From the NCBI RefSeq assembly GCF_003335105.1, contig NZ_QFWQ01000004.1, positions 242,461-306,460 of the forward strand: DNA of 64,000 bases, in the 5' to 3' direction. The position numbers and the translations under genes are program-made. The DNA comes from Rhodanobacter denitrificans (GTDB lineage Bacteria > Pseudomonadota > Gammaproteobacteria > Xanthomonadales > Rhodanobacteraceae). Each line of letters begins with the position of its first letter. The first letter of the stretch is position 1. Positions 1 through 8,134 of this stretch are shown piece by piece. The notes beneath the pieces are model-generated. The model worked only from the letters and a program-made list of their open reading frames with translations, had not been told where the DNA came from and made no database searches.

Positions 1-685
1 CGATGCCGAGCAGGCGCCCGTCCCAGCCGAGCACCTGGTAGTGGGTATCGAATACCAGGGTGGCCTCGGGTTCGTAGTTGGTCTCGCGGAACGGGCGCGA
101 CAGCTTCGCGTTGTAGACCTGCCAGCGCGAGGACTGGGTGTAACCCACCCACAGGTCGCCGGCATCGCCGAACACGCCCTGCCATACCTTGGACTTCAGG
201 CTGAGCTGGAACTTCATCTCGGCATTGTCCAGCTGCTCGCCCGGACCCGGCACGGTGTTGTCCGGATTGGGGCTGTGCGGGCGGCGGTTCTGGTTGCTGG
301 TGACGAACACGGGCAGCACGTACACCGGCTTGTAGCCGCGGATGTTGAACGTACCGAGCTTGCTCTCCGGCGACAGCTCCCAGCGGCTGTCAAGCAGCGA
401 CAGCGGCTTGGCCACCTCGCTGTTGGTTTCCACGGCGGCGGCAGGTGCCTTCGCGCGGTCGCGGCCGAAGACGCCCGGCGTGGCGGTTGCCGGGTTCACC
501 CGCTTCTGCGCCACCGGCAGGTTGACCCGCCCGGTCGCGTGGTCGTAGCAGGCCAGTCGCTGCGCATCGTTTTCGATCGCGGTACAGGCGCGGATGTCGG
601 TGGGATCCGGATTCTGCGCGTGCAGGGGGGTACTTGCCCAGCCGATGCACAGCATCGTGGCGATGGCCGCAATCGATTGCATCAT
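1..685 (-). CDS. pldA: Outer-membrane phospholipase A (PldA), C-terminus outside the window
   Basis: Reading leftward from an ATG at 685, the protein starts with a signal peptide ending near the Ala-Gln of LHAQN. It continues through a Cys-containing segment (ACTAIENDAQRLACYDH) into beta-barrel sequence. The stretch WVGYTQSSRWQVYN followed by SRPFRETNYEPE is typical of outer-membrane phospholipase A, a calcium-dependent barrel enzyme that hydrolyses phospholipids in the outer leaflet. About 228 residues are visible. The window edge cuts the gene just after LGWDGRLLGI, immediately before the place where the family carries its catalytic His and Ser, so activity cannot be judged. A second ATG one codon downstream (682) is an equally possible start. 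Confidence 0.85.
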   Translation of the reverse strand, partial: MMQSIAAIATMLCIGWASTPLHAQNPDPTDIRACTAIENDAQRLACYDHATGRVNLPVAQKRVNPATATPGVFGRDRAKAPAAAVETNSEVAKPLSLLDSRWELSPESKLGTFNIRGYKPVYVLPVFVTSNQNRRPHSPNPDNTVPGPGEQLDNAEMKFQLSLKSKVWQGVFGDAGDLWVGYTQSSRWQVYNAKLSRPFRETNYEPEATLVFDTHYQVLGWDGRLLGI

Positions 686-803
686 GCAGGAACGGTCCTG
701 GCGGGTCGGCACGCCAGTCTAGCGGAGCGGCTTGCGCTGACGGTGATTGCCGCGTGAAAGCACCGGCCGCATCCGTGGCCGGCGTTTCGGGGTGAGGAGG
801 AAC

Positions 804-1250
804 CTACTTGTTGGAGAGCCAGCGCGCGTATTCGCTCTTGCTGATGCGGCCGTCCCGGTTGCGGTCGGCGTGGAGGAAGTCGTTGGCCAGCAGCGGGTAG
901 GCTGCGGCCTGTTCCTCGGTGATGTATTTGCCGCCACCGGAAAGCTGCTCGAAGCTCGGCGCCGGTCCCGCGGGCGGGGGCGGCGGCATGCTCGAATGCA
1001 CCACCAGTTCGCCGGCCGGCGTGTTCATGGTGGCCGCTCCTGTCTGGCCATTCGGTGGCGGGCTGGTCGTGCTGGCGGGCGGCGGCGATACCGAAGCGGC
1101 GGCCGGCGGCGATGCCATCGAGGCAGCGGGTGGCGGAGATGTCATCGAGGTGGCGGGCTGCGGCGACGCCTGCTGGGCGAGCAGGCTGCCGGCGGAGAAC
1201 AGGGCACCAGCGGCGAACGTGGTCAACAGTGGCTTGCGGAATTTCATCAT
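804..1250 (-). CDS. Secreted proline-rich protein with a single EF-hand
   Basis: This 148-residue protein has an N-terminal signal peptide (roughly residues 1-25, ending ...GSLLAQQ). A long low-complexity Pro/Ser/Ala/Thr linker follows, then a short C-terminal domain. The C-terminus holds one canonical 12-residue EF-hand loop, DRNRDGRISKSE (129-140), preceded by a helix (FLHA). A GGAGT ribosome site sits about 4 bases before the start. It is likely an exported calcium-binding protein; one EF-hand would need to pair with a second copy or a partner. The function is not known. The gene stands alone between pldA and the divergent ycaQ-like gene. Confidence 0.7.
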   Translation of the reverse strand: MMKFRKPLLTTFAAGALFSAGSLLAQQASPQPATSMTSPPPAASMASPPAAASVSPPPASTTSPPPNGQTGAATMNTPAGELVVHSSMPPPPPAGPAPSFEQLSGGGKYITEEQAAAYPLLANDFLHADRNRDGRISKSEYARWLSNK

Positions 1251-1426
1251 CGGTACTCCATGCCAGAATGTGGGTGGGTTCGTGCGGATGTCCGCATGGC
1301 AGCAGATCTTCGTTGCGGCCGATCCAGATTCACGCTAGCAGGGGTTATGTAAATGCCGACTCAAGATCGGTGGCATGAATTCGTGAAGAAAATGTTTCGT
1401 TGGGCGTCGCTTCAGGTGGTTTCCGC

Positions 1427-2659
1427 GTGCTGAGCCTGGGGCAGGCGCGCGCCTTGCAGCTGTCGGCGCAGGGCCTGTTGCAACCGTTGCGGCGGCGGCC
1501 ACGTCGTGGCGATGTGGTAACGGCGATCGAGCGCATGCGCCTGTTGCAGATCGACACCATCCACGTGGTGGCGCGCAGCCCATACTTGGTGCTGCACTCG
1601 CGCCTGGGGGACTATCCCGCGACGTGGCTGGACGAGGCGCTGGAGGAGGGCCGGCTGGCCGAATGCTGGGCGCACGAGGCCTGTTTCGTCAGCGCCGCTG
1701 ACGTGGCCTGGCATCGCGGCACGCACGGCCATCGCAACCATCATTGGGCGTACCGCAACGCGGCGCGGACGCATCGCGAGCACCGCGCCGACATGGAGGC
1801 GCTGCTGCAGGGCATCCGTTCCTCCGGGCCGGTGCGTGCGGCGGATTTCGCGCGCAGCGACGGCGTCGCGAAGCCGGGATGGTGGGAATGGAAACCGGAG
1901 AAGCGCTGGCTGGAGGCGTGGTTTGCGCTGGGTGAGCTGATGGTGGCGCGGCGCGACAATTTCCAGCGTGTCTACGACCTGGCGGGAAATGTGCTGGCCC
2001 GGCTCGACCCGCCGTTCGACCCCGCTTTGATGCCCGCCGCGGCGGAACTGCGCCGGCGTTTCGTCGTCGACGGCGTGCGCGCGCTGGGGGTGACCCAGGC
2101 CGGCTGGATCGCCGACTACTTCCGCCTGCGGCCGAAGGTGAGCGACCGCGAACTGGCGCCGCTCGTGGCCAGCGGCGAGCTGCTGGCGGTGCCGGTGCAG
2201 GGCTGGAATGTTCCGGGCTACGTGCACTGCGACCACGCCGAAGCGCTGGGCAAGGCGCTGGCCGGTCGCCTGCGCGCCACGCACACCGCGCTGCTGTCGC
2301 CGTTCGATCCGCTGGTATGGGATCGGGCGCGGGTGCGGGCGATGTTCGGTTTCGAGTACACCATCGAGTGCTACACGCCGGCGCCGAAGCGCCGCTACGG
2401 CTACTACGTGCTGCCGATCCTGCATCGCGGCCGCCTGGTCGGGCGGCTCGATGCGAAGGCCCACCGCGGCATCGGGGTGTTCGAGGTCAAGGCACTGTTC
2501 CTTGAGGCGGGTGTGGCGCCGGAGCCTTCGCTGGTGCGGGCGGTGGCGGCGGCAATCGCCGGCACTGCACGCTGGCACGGTACCCCGGAAATCCGGCTGG
2601 ACCGCACCGACCCGGCGGCACTGGCCCGGCCGCTGCGCGCCGCGCTGAAACACGCGTGA
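1427..2659 (+). CDS. ycaQ: YcaQ-family winged-helix DNA glycosylase
   Basis: The protein has 410 residues if it starts at the GTG at 1427, which has AGGTGG seven bases upstream; an in-frame TTG lies further up at 1400. It belongs to the HTH_42/YcaQ (AlkX) family of glycosylases that unhook interstrand DNA crosslinks and remove alkylated bases. The family QxD catalytic motif is present as Gln41-Ile-Asp43 in LLQIDTIHVV. The conserved C-terminal block LLSPFDPLVWDRARVRAMFGFEYTIE (seen at about residues 290-315) and a YYVLPIL strand also match. Length is normal for the family. The gene is divergent from the EF-hand gene and convergent with the lipoprotein gene. Confidence 0.85.
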   Translation: MLSLGQARALQLSAQGLLQPLRRRPRRGDVVTAIERMRLLQIDTIHVVARSPYLVLHSRLGDYPATWLDEALEEGRLAECWAHEACFVSAADVAWHRGTHGHRNHHWAYRNAARTHREHRADMEALLQGIRSSGPVRAADFARSDGVAKPGWWEWKPEKRWLEAWFALGELMVARRDNFQRVYDLAGNVLARLDPPFDPALMPAAAELRRRFVVDGVRALGVTQAGWIADYFRLRPKVSDRELAPLVASGELLAVPVQGWNVPGYVHCDHAEALGKALAGRLRATHTALLSPFDPLVWDRARVRAMFGFEYTIECYTPAPKRRYGYYVLPILHRGRLVGRLDAKAHRGIGVFEVKALFLEAGVAPEPSLVRAVAAAIAGTARWHGTPEIRLDRTDPAALARPLRAALKHA

Positions 2660-2672
2660 GGACGGTTGGCCG

Positions 2673-3143
2673 CTACGGCGTGCTGGCCGGCGCCGGATTT
2701 TCCGCGCATGACTTGCCGTGCAGCGCCTCGCGCAGCTGACTGGCCAGCGAATAGCAACGCGTGGCCAACTGCGGACGGATGTCGGGGTTCTGCGAATCGC
2801 GCAGCAGGCTGGTGCGCATCGCCTCATAGCGGGACTGCAGTTGGCCCGGCGCATAGATCGCGGCCGCGCGATGGCAGGCCAGGTAGCTCGACAGGTAGTC
2901 GTCGCAGGCGGGAATGCCGGTCTGTTCCGGCAGTCTGGCTTCGTCGGCGGGGCTGCTGCTGGTCACGGCGTGCTTGCGGTGCGTCGTGCCGGCGGTGTTG
3001 GTGGTGGTCCTGGTGGTCGTGGCGGCGCCGGTCGTGGTGGTCGTGGTTGACCTGGTCGTCTTGGCGGCCTCGTGCTGGGCGCAGCCGGCCAGCAACAGGC
3101 CGCCGGCCATGGCGGCAAGGGTCAGGCGGGAAGGGATGGACAT
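2673..3143 (-). CDS. Thr-rich lipoprotein of unknown function
   Basis: The chosen ATG at 3143 has a GAGGAG ribosome site and gives a 156-residue protein. A type II signal peptide ends in LLLAGC, with the lipidated Cys at residue 21. A Thr-rich, probably disordered segment of about 40 residues follows, then a helical C-terminal domain with four Cys (ACDDYLSSYLACHRAAAIYA, TRCYSLA, GKSCAE) that could form two disulfides. It is probably membrane-anchored and periplasmic. The CDYLSSYxxC spacing is seen in small uncharacterised proteobacterial proteins, but I cannot assign a function. Confidence 0.65.
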   Translation of the reverse strand: MSIPSRLTLAAMAGGLLLAGCAQHEAAKTTRSTTTTTTGAATTTRTTTNTAGTTHRKHAVTSSSPADEARLPEQTGIPACDDYLSSYLACHRAAAIYAPGQLQSRYEAMRTSLLRDSQNPDIRPQLATRCYSLASQLREALHGKSCAENPAPASTP

Positions 3144-3163
3144 GGTCGGCTCTCCTCGGCAGC

Positions 3164-3202
3164 GCGACCGTTGCGGCGCGCCTAAGCCGCCGCAACGGTC
3201 GC
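3164..3202 (-). promoter_or_regulatory. Perfect 15-bp stem-loop in the leader of the lipoprotein gene
   Basis: Bases 3164-3178 pair perfectly with 3188-3202 around a 9-base loop. The hairpin lies about 20 bases upstream of the lipoprotein start codon, close to its ribosome site. It could be a leader structure, a repetitive extragenic palindrome, or an mRNA-stabilising hairpin. No T-run follows it on either strand. Confidence 0.5.
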
Positions 3203-3432
3203 AGATCGGGTGACTTGCCGCCACTAGACAATGTCGCAGGTCAAGAAAACCTGAATTTGCCGCCGGATGGATCAAAAACGATGACTTTGCTCCATTCCGT
3301 TCAACCCAGTCGTGCCGTTATGATCCGCCCACTGTGTTTGCCGGGGTCAGCAGAGTTTGTGACCCGATGCCGCCGATCCGCGATCTGCCACATCGTTCAC
3401 CCCAGGGTTGTTTCCTTGCACACCAGTTGAGT

Positions 3433-3456
3433 CGGCCACTGCCATTGCAGTGGCCG
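3433..3456 (+). promoter_or_regulatory. Stem-loop in the first cold-shock gene leader
   Basis: A perfect 10-bp stem, CGGCCACTGC with GCAGTGGCCG, closes a CATT tetraloop 30 bases before the cold-shock start. Long structured leaders are a known feature of cspA-type mRNAs, where they act as thermosensors. That this hairpin does so is inference. A TATGAT at 3319 could be the -10 box, giving a leader of roughly 155 bases, but no good -35 is visible. Confidence 0.4.
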
Positions 3457-3485
3457 AGCCCATAAACCTGTGGAGTGGTCAATTT

Positions 3486-3695
3486 ATGTCTGATCGTCAG
3501 ATCGGTACCGTCAAGTGGTTCAACGATGCCAAGGGCTTCGGTTTCATCGCCCGCGACAATGGCCCGGACGTGTTCGTTCATTTCCGCGCCATCAGCGGCA
3601 GCGGCTTCAAGAGCCTGCAGGAAGGCCAGCAGGTCTCCTTCAAGGTCGTGCAGGGCCAGAAGGGCCTGCAGGCCGAGGAAGTGACGCCGGCCTGA
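3486..3695 (+). CDS. Cold-shock domain protein (copy 1)
   Basis: This 69-residue single-domain cold-shock protein has both nucleic-acid-binding motifs: KGFGFI (RNP1, near residue 18) and VFVHF (RNP2, near residue 30). It also has the usual [11 protein letters not shown] opening. Such proteins bind single-stranded RNA/DNA and melt mRNA structure at low temperature. It is nearly identical to the product of the gene 257 bases downstream, so the pair is a tandem duplication. Each copy has its own leader and terminator, suggesting separate expression. The start at 3486 gives the family's normal length. Confidence 0.93.
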   Translation: MSDRQIGTVKWFNDAKGFGFIARDNGPDVFVHFRAISGSGFKSLQEGQQVSFKVVQGQKGLQAEEVTPA

Positions 3696-3711
3696 TTCCG
3701 GATGCATGTAG

Positions 3712-3743
3712 GGGAAACCGGGCAACCGTGCCCGGTTTTTCCC
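3712..3743 (+). terminator. Rho-independent terminator of cold-shock gene 1
   Basis: The hairpin AAACCGGGCA / TGCCCGGTTT with a 4-base loop is followed by a T-run, 17 bases after the stop codon. Confidence 0.8.
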
Positions 3744-3802
3744 TGCCCGGATTATGTCCGCGACAACCGGCTTGACAAATCACTTGCAATCAGAAAATCC
3801 GT

Positions 3803-3808
3803 TATGCT
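3803..3808 (+). promoter_or_regulatory. Candidate -10 box for cold-shock gene 2
   Basis: TATGCT lies 16 bases after CACTTG, and a TTGACA lies a little further upstream (3771). Transcription from here would give a leader of about 140 bases, normal for cspA-type genes. This is read by eye only. Confidence 0.35.
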
Positions 3809-3952
3809 TGCGCCGCTGCGTCTGCTTGGCTACGTGCGTGCCCGGTAGGGATTTCCTGAATCCGACTGTTGCACCAGACCCTGCATGCTCAGTAAACCGT
3901 CGGCTCGTAGGGGCCGGTTTGTCTCAGCGTCTGGATAGGATCGGAGTGAGTC

Positions 3953-4162
3953 ATGTCGGATCGTGAAGTGGGTACTGTCAAGTGGTTCAACGACGCCAAG
4001 GGTTTCGGCTTCATCAGCCGCGACAACGGCCCTGACGTTTTCGTGCATTTCCGCGCCATTACCGGCACGGGTTTCAAGAGCCTCCAGGAAGGCCAGAAGG
4101 TGAGCTTCAAGGTCGTCGACGGCCAGAAGGGCTTGCAGGCCGAGGACGTCACCCCCGTCTGA
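3953..4162 (+). CDS. Cold-shock domain protein (copy 2)
   Basis: This is a 69-residue paralogue of the upstream cold-shock protein, with the same RNP1 (KGFGFI) and RNP2 (VFVHF) motifs. It differs at only about ten positions, for example [15 protein letters not shown] against [15 protein letters not shown] at the end. A GGAG motif lies just upstream of the ATG. The product is a cytoplasmic single-stranded nucleic-acid chaperone. Both genes keep their own terminators, so the pair is not simply an operon. Confidence 0.93.
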   Translation: MSDREVGTVKWFNDAKGFGFISRDNGPDVFVHFRAITGTGFKSLQEGQKVSFKVVDGQKGLQAEDVTPV

Positions 4163-4185
4163 TCGCGGTGGCGGAATTCGTTTTT

Positions 4186-4215
4186 GGGGGCCGGCGCAAG
4201 CCGGCCTCTTTTTTT
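4186..4215 (+). terminator. Rho-independent terminator of cold-shock gene 2
   Basis: GGCCGGC, a GCAA loop and GCCGGCC are followed by a run of eight T after one C. Confidence 0.85.
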
Positions 4216-4248
4216 GTCGCGGCCGCGGCGATTCGCTAGCCTGTGGGG

Positions 4249-5175
4249 ATGAGCGACCATCCTTCCGGCCATGCACCCGAACCCGTTGCGGTGATCGAGC
4301 CGCTGGTGATCCCGGTGACGGCGGGTGACGGCGCCAGCTTCGAACTGCTGGCGATCCAGCCCGGCGGCGACTGGCACCAACTGCTGTACTGGGTGCCGGC
4401 CATGGGCATCCCGGCCCGGCACTACCTGCCGCTGGCCGGTGCGCTGGCGGCGCGGGGCATCGCGGTAGTGGTGCACGAGTGGCGCGGCATCGGTTCCAGC
4501 AACCGGCGCGCCGGCCGCACTTGCAACTGGGGGTATCGCGAGCTGTTGCAGGACGACCTGCCCGCGGGCCTGGCCGCGGTGCGCACGCGCTGGCCGCGGG
4601 CCGGATGCTGGCTGGGCGGGCACAGCCTGGGCGGGCAACTGGCCACGCTTCATGCCAGCCTGCATCCGCAGGCGTTCGCCGGCCTGTTGCTGGTGGCCAG
4701 CGGGGCGCCCTACTGGCGCCGCTTCCGGCACGGCTGGCTGATCGGCGCGGCGTACGCACTGGCTCCGCTGCTGGCTGGCCTGGTCGGCTACCTGCCCGGG
4801 CGGCGGATCGGCTTTGGCGGCAACGAGGCGCGCGGCGTGATCGCGGACTGGGCGCGCAGCGGGCGTACCGGGCGTTATGCCGCGGACGGGATGGCGCAGG
4901 ATTTCGAGCGGCAGCTGACCGCCCTGCAACTGCCGTCGCTGGCCCTGCGCCTGCAGGACGATTGGCTGGGGCCACCGGCTTCGCTGGCCTGGCTGCTGGG
5001 CAAGCTGGGATCGGCGGAACGCCTGGTGGAGGTGGTCACGCCGCAGGACATGGGCGGCCTGCCCGCCGACCATTTCGGCTGGATGAAGGCGCCTGCGGCG
5101 GTCGCCACGCGGCTTGCCCGCTGGATGGAGGCTCGCGCCGCGCCGGTTGCCGCCCAGGACAACACCGCGGCTTGA
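4249..5175 (+). CDS. Alpha/beta-hydrolase fold protein (COG4757-like)
   Basis: The protein has 308 residues from the ATG at 4249; a GTG two codons upstream (4243) is also possible. The nucleophile elbow is GGHSLGG, with Ser near residue 126. An oxyanion-side segment HEWRGIGSSNRR follows the second strand, and a plausible catalytic His lies in DHFGWMKAP near the C-terminus. The RGIGxS and HFGW context matches a group of uncharacterised predicted hydrolases rather than classical lipases. No signal peptide is seen, so it is cytoplasmic. The substrate is unknown. Confidence 0.7.
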   Translation: MSDHPSGHAPEPVAVIEPLVIPVTAGDGASFELLAIQPGGDWHQLLYWVPAMGIPARHYLPLAGALAARGIAVVVHEWRGIGSSNRRAGRTCNWGYRELLQDDLPAGLAAVRTRWPRAGCWLGGHSLGGQLATLHASLHPQAFAGLLLVASGAPYWRRFRHGWLIGAAYALAPLLAGLVGYLPGRRIGFGGNEARGVIADWARSGRTGRYAADGMAQDFERQLTALQLPSLALRLQDDWLGPPASLAWLLGKLGSAERLVEVVTPQDMGGLPADHFGWMKAPAAVATRLARWMEARAAPVAAQDNTAA

Positions 5176-5232
5176 TTACGGCAGAAGCCGTCTGCATCTC
5201 GTCGGACTCCCTCTCCTGATCCGGACGCACCG

Positions 5233-6294
5233 ATGAAACTGTTCGAACCGCTCGCCCAGCGCAGCCTGACCCTGCGCAACCGCCTGGTGGTGTCGCCGAT
5301 GTGCGAGTACTCGGCCACCGACGGCGTGCCGAACGACTGGCACATGGTGCACCTGGGCAGTCGCGCAGTCGGCGGCGCCGCGCTGGTGATCGCCGAGGCT
5401 TCGGCGGTCTCCGCGCAGGGCCGCATCTCGCCGCAGGACACCGGCCTGTGGAACCAGGCCCAGCAGGACGCATGGCAGCCGATCACCCGCTTCATCAAGG
5501 CGCATGGCGCGATCGCCGGCGTGCAACTGGCGCATGCCGGGCGCAAGGCCAGCACGCTGCGGCCATGGGACGGGCATGGTCCGGTGCCGGCCGGGCAGGG
5601 TGACTGGCTTACCGTGGCGCCATCGGCGCTGCCGTTCGATGCCGGCTGGCCGGCGCCGCAAGCGCTGGACGAAGCCGGCATCCAGGCGGTGATCGCGGAC
5701 TTCCGCGCCGCCGCGCAGCGATCGCTGGCGGCCGGCTTCGAACTGGTCGAGCTGCACGCGGCGCACGGCTATCTGCTGCACCAGTTCCTGTCGCCGCTGA
5801 GCAACCGGCGCGACGACCGCTACGGCGGTAGCCTCGAGAACCGCACCCGCCTGGTGCGCGAGGTGATCTTCGCCGTACGCGAAGTGTGGCCGGCCGAACT
5901 GCCGCTGTGGCTGCGCCTCTCGGCCACCGACTGGGCGGACGAAGGCGGCTGGGACATCGGCCAGAGCGTCGAACTGGCGCGCCAGGTGAAACCGTTGGGC
6001 GTGGACCTGATCGACGTCTCCAGCGGCGGCCTGCTGCCGCACGCGAAGATTCCGCTGGCGCCGGGCTACCAGGTGCCGTTCGCGGCGCAGATCCGCCGCG
6101 AGGCCGGCGTCGCCACCGGTGCGGTGGGCCTGATCACCGGCGCGGAGCAGGCCGCGCAGATCGTCGCCAACGGCGATGCCGACGTGGTGCTGATCGCCCG
6201 CGAGAGCCTGCGCGATCCGTACTTCCCGCGCCGCGCGGCGCAACAGCTGGGTGCGAAGATCGACGCCCCGGCGCAATATCAACGAGCCTGGTGA
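5233..6294 (+). CDS. Old Yellow Enzyme family NADPH:flavin oxidoreductase (YqjM/XenA class)
   Basis: This 353-residue FMN-dependent TIM-barrel enzyme reduces activated C=C bonds or nitro compounds. Class features are the Cys in SPMCEYSA (the YqjM/XenA regulatory cysteine), AHAGRKAS with the substrate-binding His, and the long signature around HAAHGYLLHQFLSPLSN and DRYGGSLENR. The C-terminal FMN phosphate site (GLITGAEQA, ADVVLIARE) is complete. It probably forms a unit with the pirin gene, which starts 10 bases after its stop codon; both types are associated with electrophile or oxidative stress. Confidence 0.9.
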   Translation: MKLFEPLAQRSLTLRNRLVVSPMCEYSATDGVPNDWHMVHLGSRAVGGAALVIAEASAVSAQGRISPQDTGLWNQAQQDAWQPITRFIKAHGAIAGVQLAHAGRKASTLRPWDGHGPVPAGQGDWLTVAPSALPFDAGWPAPQALDEAGIQAVIADFRAAAQRSLAAGFELVELHAAHGYLLHQFLSPLSNRRDDRYGGSLENRTRLVREVIFAVREVWPAELPLWLRLSATDWADEGGWDIGQSVELARQVKPLGVDLIDVSSGGLLPHAKIPLAPGYQVPFAAQIRREAGVATGAVGLITGAEQAAQIVANGDADVVLIARESLRDPYFPRRAAQQLGAKIDAPAQYQRAW

Positions 6295-6304
6295 GGAGGG
6301 CGCG

Positions 6305-7180
6305 ATGGAAGCCACCCCGATGCTGATTGCCGATGCCCGCGTGCACGATCTGGGCGACGGCTTCATGGTTCGCCGCATGCTGCCGGTGCTGCAGGCGCGC
6401 CACGTCGGCCCGTTCGTGTTCTTCGATCACATCGGGCCGGCCACGTTCGCCGCCGGCAAGGGCATGGACGTGCGGCCGCATCCGCACATCGGCCTGGCCA
6501 CGGTGACCTGGCTGTTCGACGGGGTGATCCGTCATCGCGACAGCCTCGGCAGCCTGGCCGACATCCGTCCCGGCGAAGTGAACTGGATGACCTCCGGCCG
6601 CGGCATCGTCCACTCCGAACGCACGCCGCCGGAGGCGCGCCAGGGCGGGCAGCTGCTGCATGGCATCCAGGTCTGGGTGGCGCTGCTGCAGGCCGATGCC
6701 GAGGTGGACCCGGAGTTCCACCACCACGATCGCGCCGCGTTGCCGAAGATCCGCCGACCCGGCATGGAGGCCGTGCTGATTGCCGGCACGGCCTACGGCG
6801 AGCGCTCGCCGGTGAAGGTGTTCGCGCCGATGTTCTTCCTGGAAGTGCAACTGGCCGCGGGCGCCGAACTGGCGTTGCCAACCGAGCACAGCGAGCGCGG
6901 CGTGCACGTGGTCGAGGGCGCGGTCCGCTGGGGCGAACTGGAGGTCGGCGCGCTGCAGATGGCGGTGCAGGCTGGCCCCGCCGCGCCGCCGCTACGCGCG
7001 CACGAAGCGAGCCGCCTGATGCTGTTCGGCGGGGCGCCGCTGGATGGCGAACGGCACCTGTGGTGGAACTTCGTGGCCAGCACGCGCGAGCGCATCGAGC
7101 AGGCCAAGGCCGACTGGCGCGAGGAGCGCTTTCCGAAAGTGCCCGGCGACGACAAGGAGTTCATTCCTCTGCCGGAGTAG
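6305..7180 (+). CDS. Pirin family protein
   Basis: This 291-residue bicupin starts at the ATG preceded by GAGGAGG. The N-terminal cupin keeps the metal-binding pattern: an HPHIGLATVTW block (two His) and GRGIVHSERTP (His and Glu). The C-terminal cupin (GVHVVEGAVRWG, LMLFGGAPL) is also complete. Bacterial pirins are iron-binding proteins, some with quercetinase activity; the role here is not fixed. It is close behind the Old Yellow Enzyme gene and probably co-transcribed. Confidence 0.9.
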   Translation: MEATPMLIADARVHDLGDGFMVRRMLPVLQARHVGPFVFFDHIGPATFAAGKGMDVRPHPHIGLATVTWLFDGVIRHRDSLGSLADIRPGEVNWMTSGRGIVHSERTPPEARQGGQLLHGIQVWVALLQADAEVDPEFHHHDRAALPKIRRPGMEAVLIAGTAYGERSPVKVFAPMFFLEVQLAAGAELALPTEHSERGVHVVEGAVRWGELEVGALQMAVQAGPAAPPLRAHEASRLMLFGGAPLDGERHLWWNFVASTRERIEQAKADWREERFPKVPGDDKEFIPLPE

Positions 7181-7205
7181 GCGGCACGGATTGCCTTGCT
7201 TCGCA

Positions 7206-7268
7206 GGGCGGACACTGTCCGCCGCTCTCGGCTTCAACGAGGCAAAGGCCGGCGGCCAGTGCCCGCCC
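7206..7268. repeat. REP-like imperfect inverted repeat
   Basis: Nineteen-base arms at 7206-7224 and 7250-7268 are inverted copies with two mismatches (GGGCGGACACTG against CAGTGCCCGCCC plus CCGCCG/CGGCGG). They are separated by 25 bases, between the pirin and the DUF962 gene. It looks like a dispersed extragenic palindrome. Confidence 0.55.
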
Positions 7269-7328
7269 TACAGCGCGCACGGATCGGTCGCGTGGCAGAA
7301 TCGGCGCATACCGTCGCGGAGCAGAAAC

Positions 7329-7631
7329 ATGTCCGGCTACAGCAGCTTTGCCGAGTTCTATCCGTTCTACCTCAGCGAGCACGGCAACCGCATTTGCCGC
7401 CGGATGCATTTCATCGGCAGCACGCTGGTGCTGGCGGTGATCGTGCTGGCGCTGGCCAGCGGCCGGCTACGCTGGCTGTGGCTGGCGCCGGTGGCCGGCT
7501 ACGGTTTCGCCTGGCTCGGCCACTTCGCGTTCGAGAAGAACCGTCCGGCCACCTTCAGGCACCCGCTGTACAGCCTGATGGGCGACTGGGTGATGTATGG
7601 CCAGATGCTGCGCGGCAGGATCCGCTTCTGA
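7329..7631 (+). CDS. DUF962/Mpo1-like small membrane protein
   Basis: This 100-residue protein has two closely spaced hydrophobic helices (about residues 28-60). It carries the family's His-bearing segments CRRMHFIGSTLV and GHFAFEKNRPATF. DUF962 proteins are relatives of yeast Mpo1, an iron-dependent dioxygenase in fatty-acid alpha-oxidation. Whether short bacterial members have that activity is not established. The ATG follows a GGAG-like site (7318). Confidence 0.8.
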   Translation: MSGYSSFAEFYPFYLSEHGNRICRRMHFIGSTLVLAVIVLALASGRLRWLWLAPVAGYGFAWLGHFAFEKNRPATFRHPLYSLMGDWVMYGQMLRGRIRF

Positions 7632-7640
7632 ACGGCAGCC

Positions 7641-8030
7641 TCAGCGGTATTGTTGGTGGCAGCTCTTGCAGGTCTCGCCGACCGGCTTGATCGCCGCGGC
7701 CAGCGCCTCGCAGGTGGCCGGTGCGGCCTGCACCGCCTGCTGCAGGTGATCCTGCAACTGGGTGGCATCGTCGGTGAAGGCCTTCTCGTCGATCCCGAAC
7801 ACCGGCGTGATATCGCCGGCGGTGGACTGCAGGCGGGCCAGGTGGTGCTGGACCTTGACCGGGTCGCACTGCTTTGCCTTGATCGCGTTCTTCAGTTCGC
7901 CCAGGTGGTAGCCCATCGTCTCCATCACGGCCTTCGGCATCGGATTGCGCGCGGCCAGCGCATTCATCACGTTGGCCGTGCCGATCACGCCGATCACCAG
8001 GCCGAGCAGGATCATCAGGGCTACGCGCAT
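7641..8030 (-). CDS. Cytochrome c-prime-like haem protein
   Basis: This 129-residue protein starts at 8030 and has one N-terminal signal/anchor helix (about residues 2-20). A mostly helical domain follows, ending in the haem motif CKSCH near the C-terminus. A C-terminal CxxCH in a four-helix-bundle-sized protein is the hallmark of class II cytochromes c. The product would be periplasmic or tethered to the inner membrane. It is convergent with the DUF962 gene, with a gap of only 9 bases. Confidence 0.75.
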   Translation of the reverse strand: MRVALMILLGLVIGVIGTANVMNALAARNPMPKAVMETMGYHLGELKNAIKAKQCDPVKVQHHLARLQSTAGDITPVFGIDEKAFTDDATQLQDHLQQAVQAAPATCEALAAAIKPVGETCKSCHQQYR

Positions 8031-8134
8031 CGGGACGGTTCCATGAGAAGGGAAGCCCGCAGGATAACCCGCGCCGGTGCACGGCATCCATGCAGGCACG
8101 ATAAAATGGCGCATTTGCATCGCAGGATCCGCCG

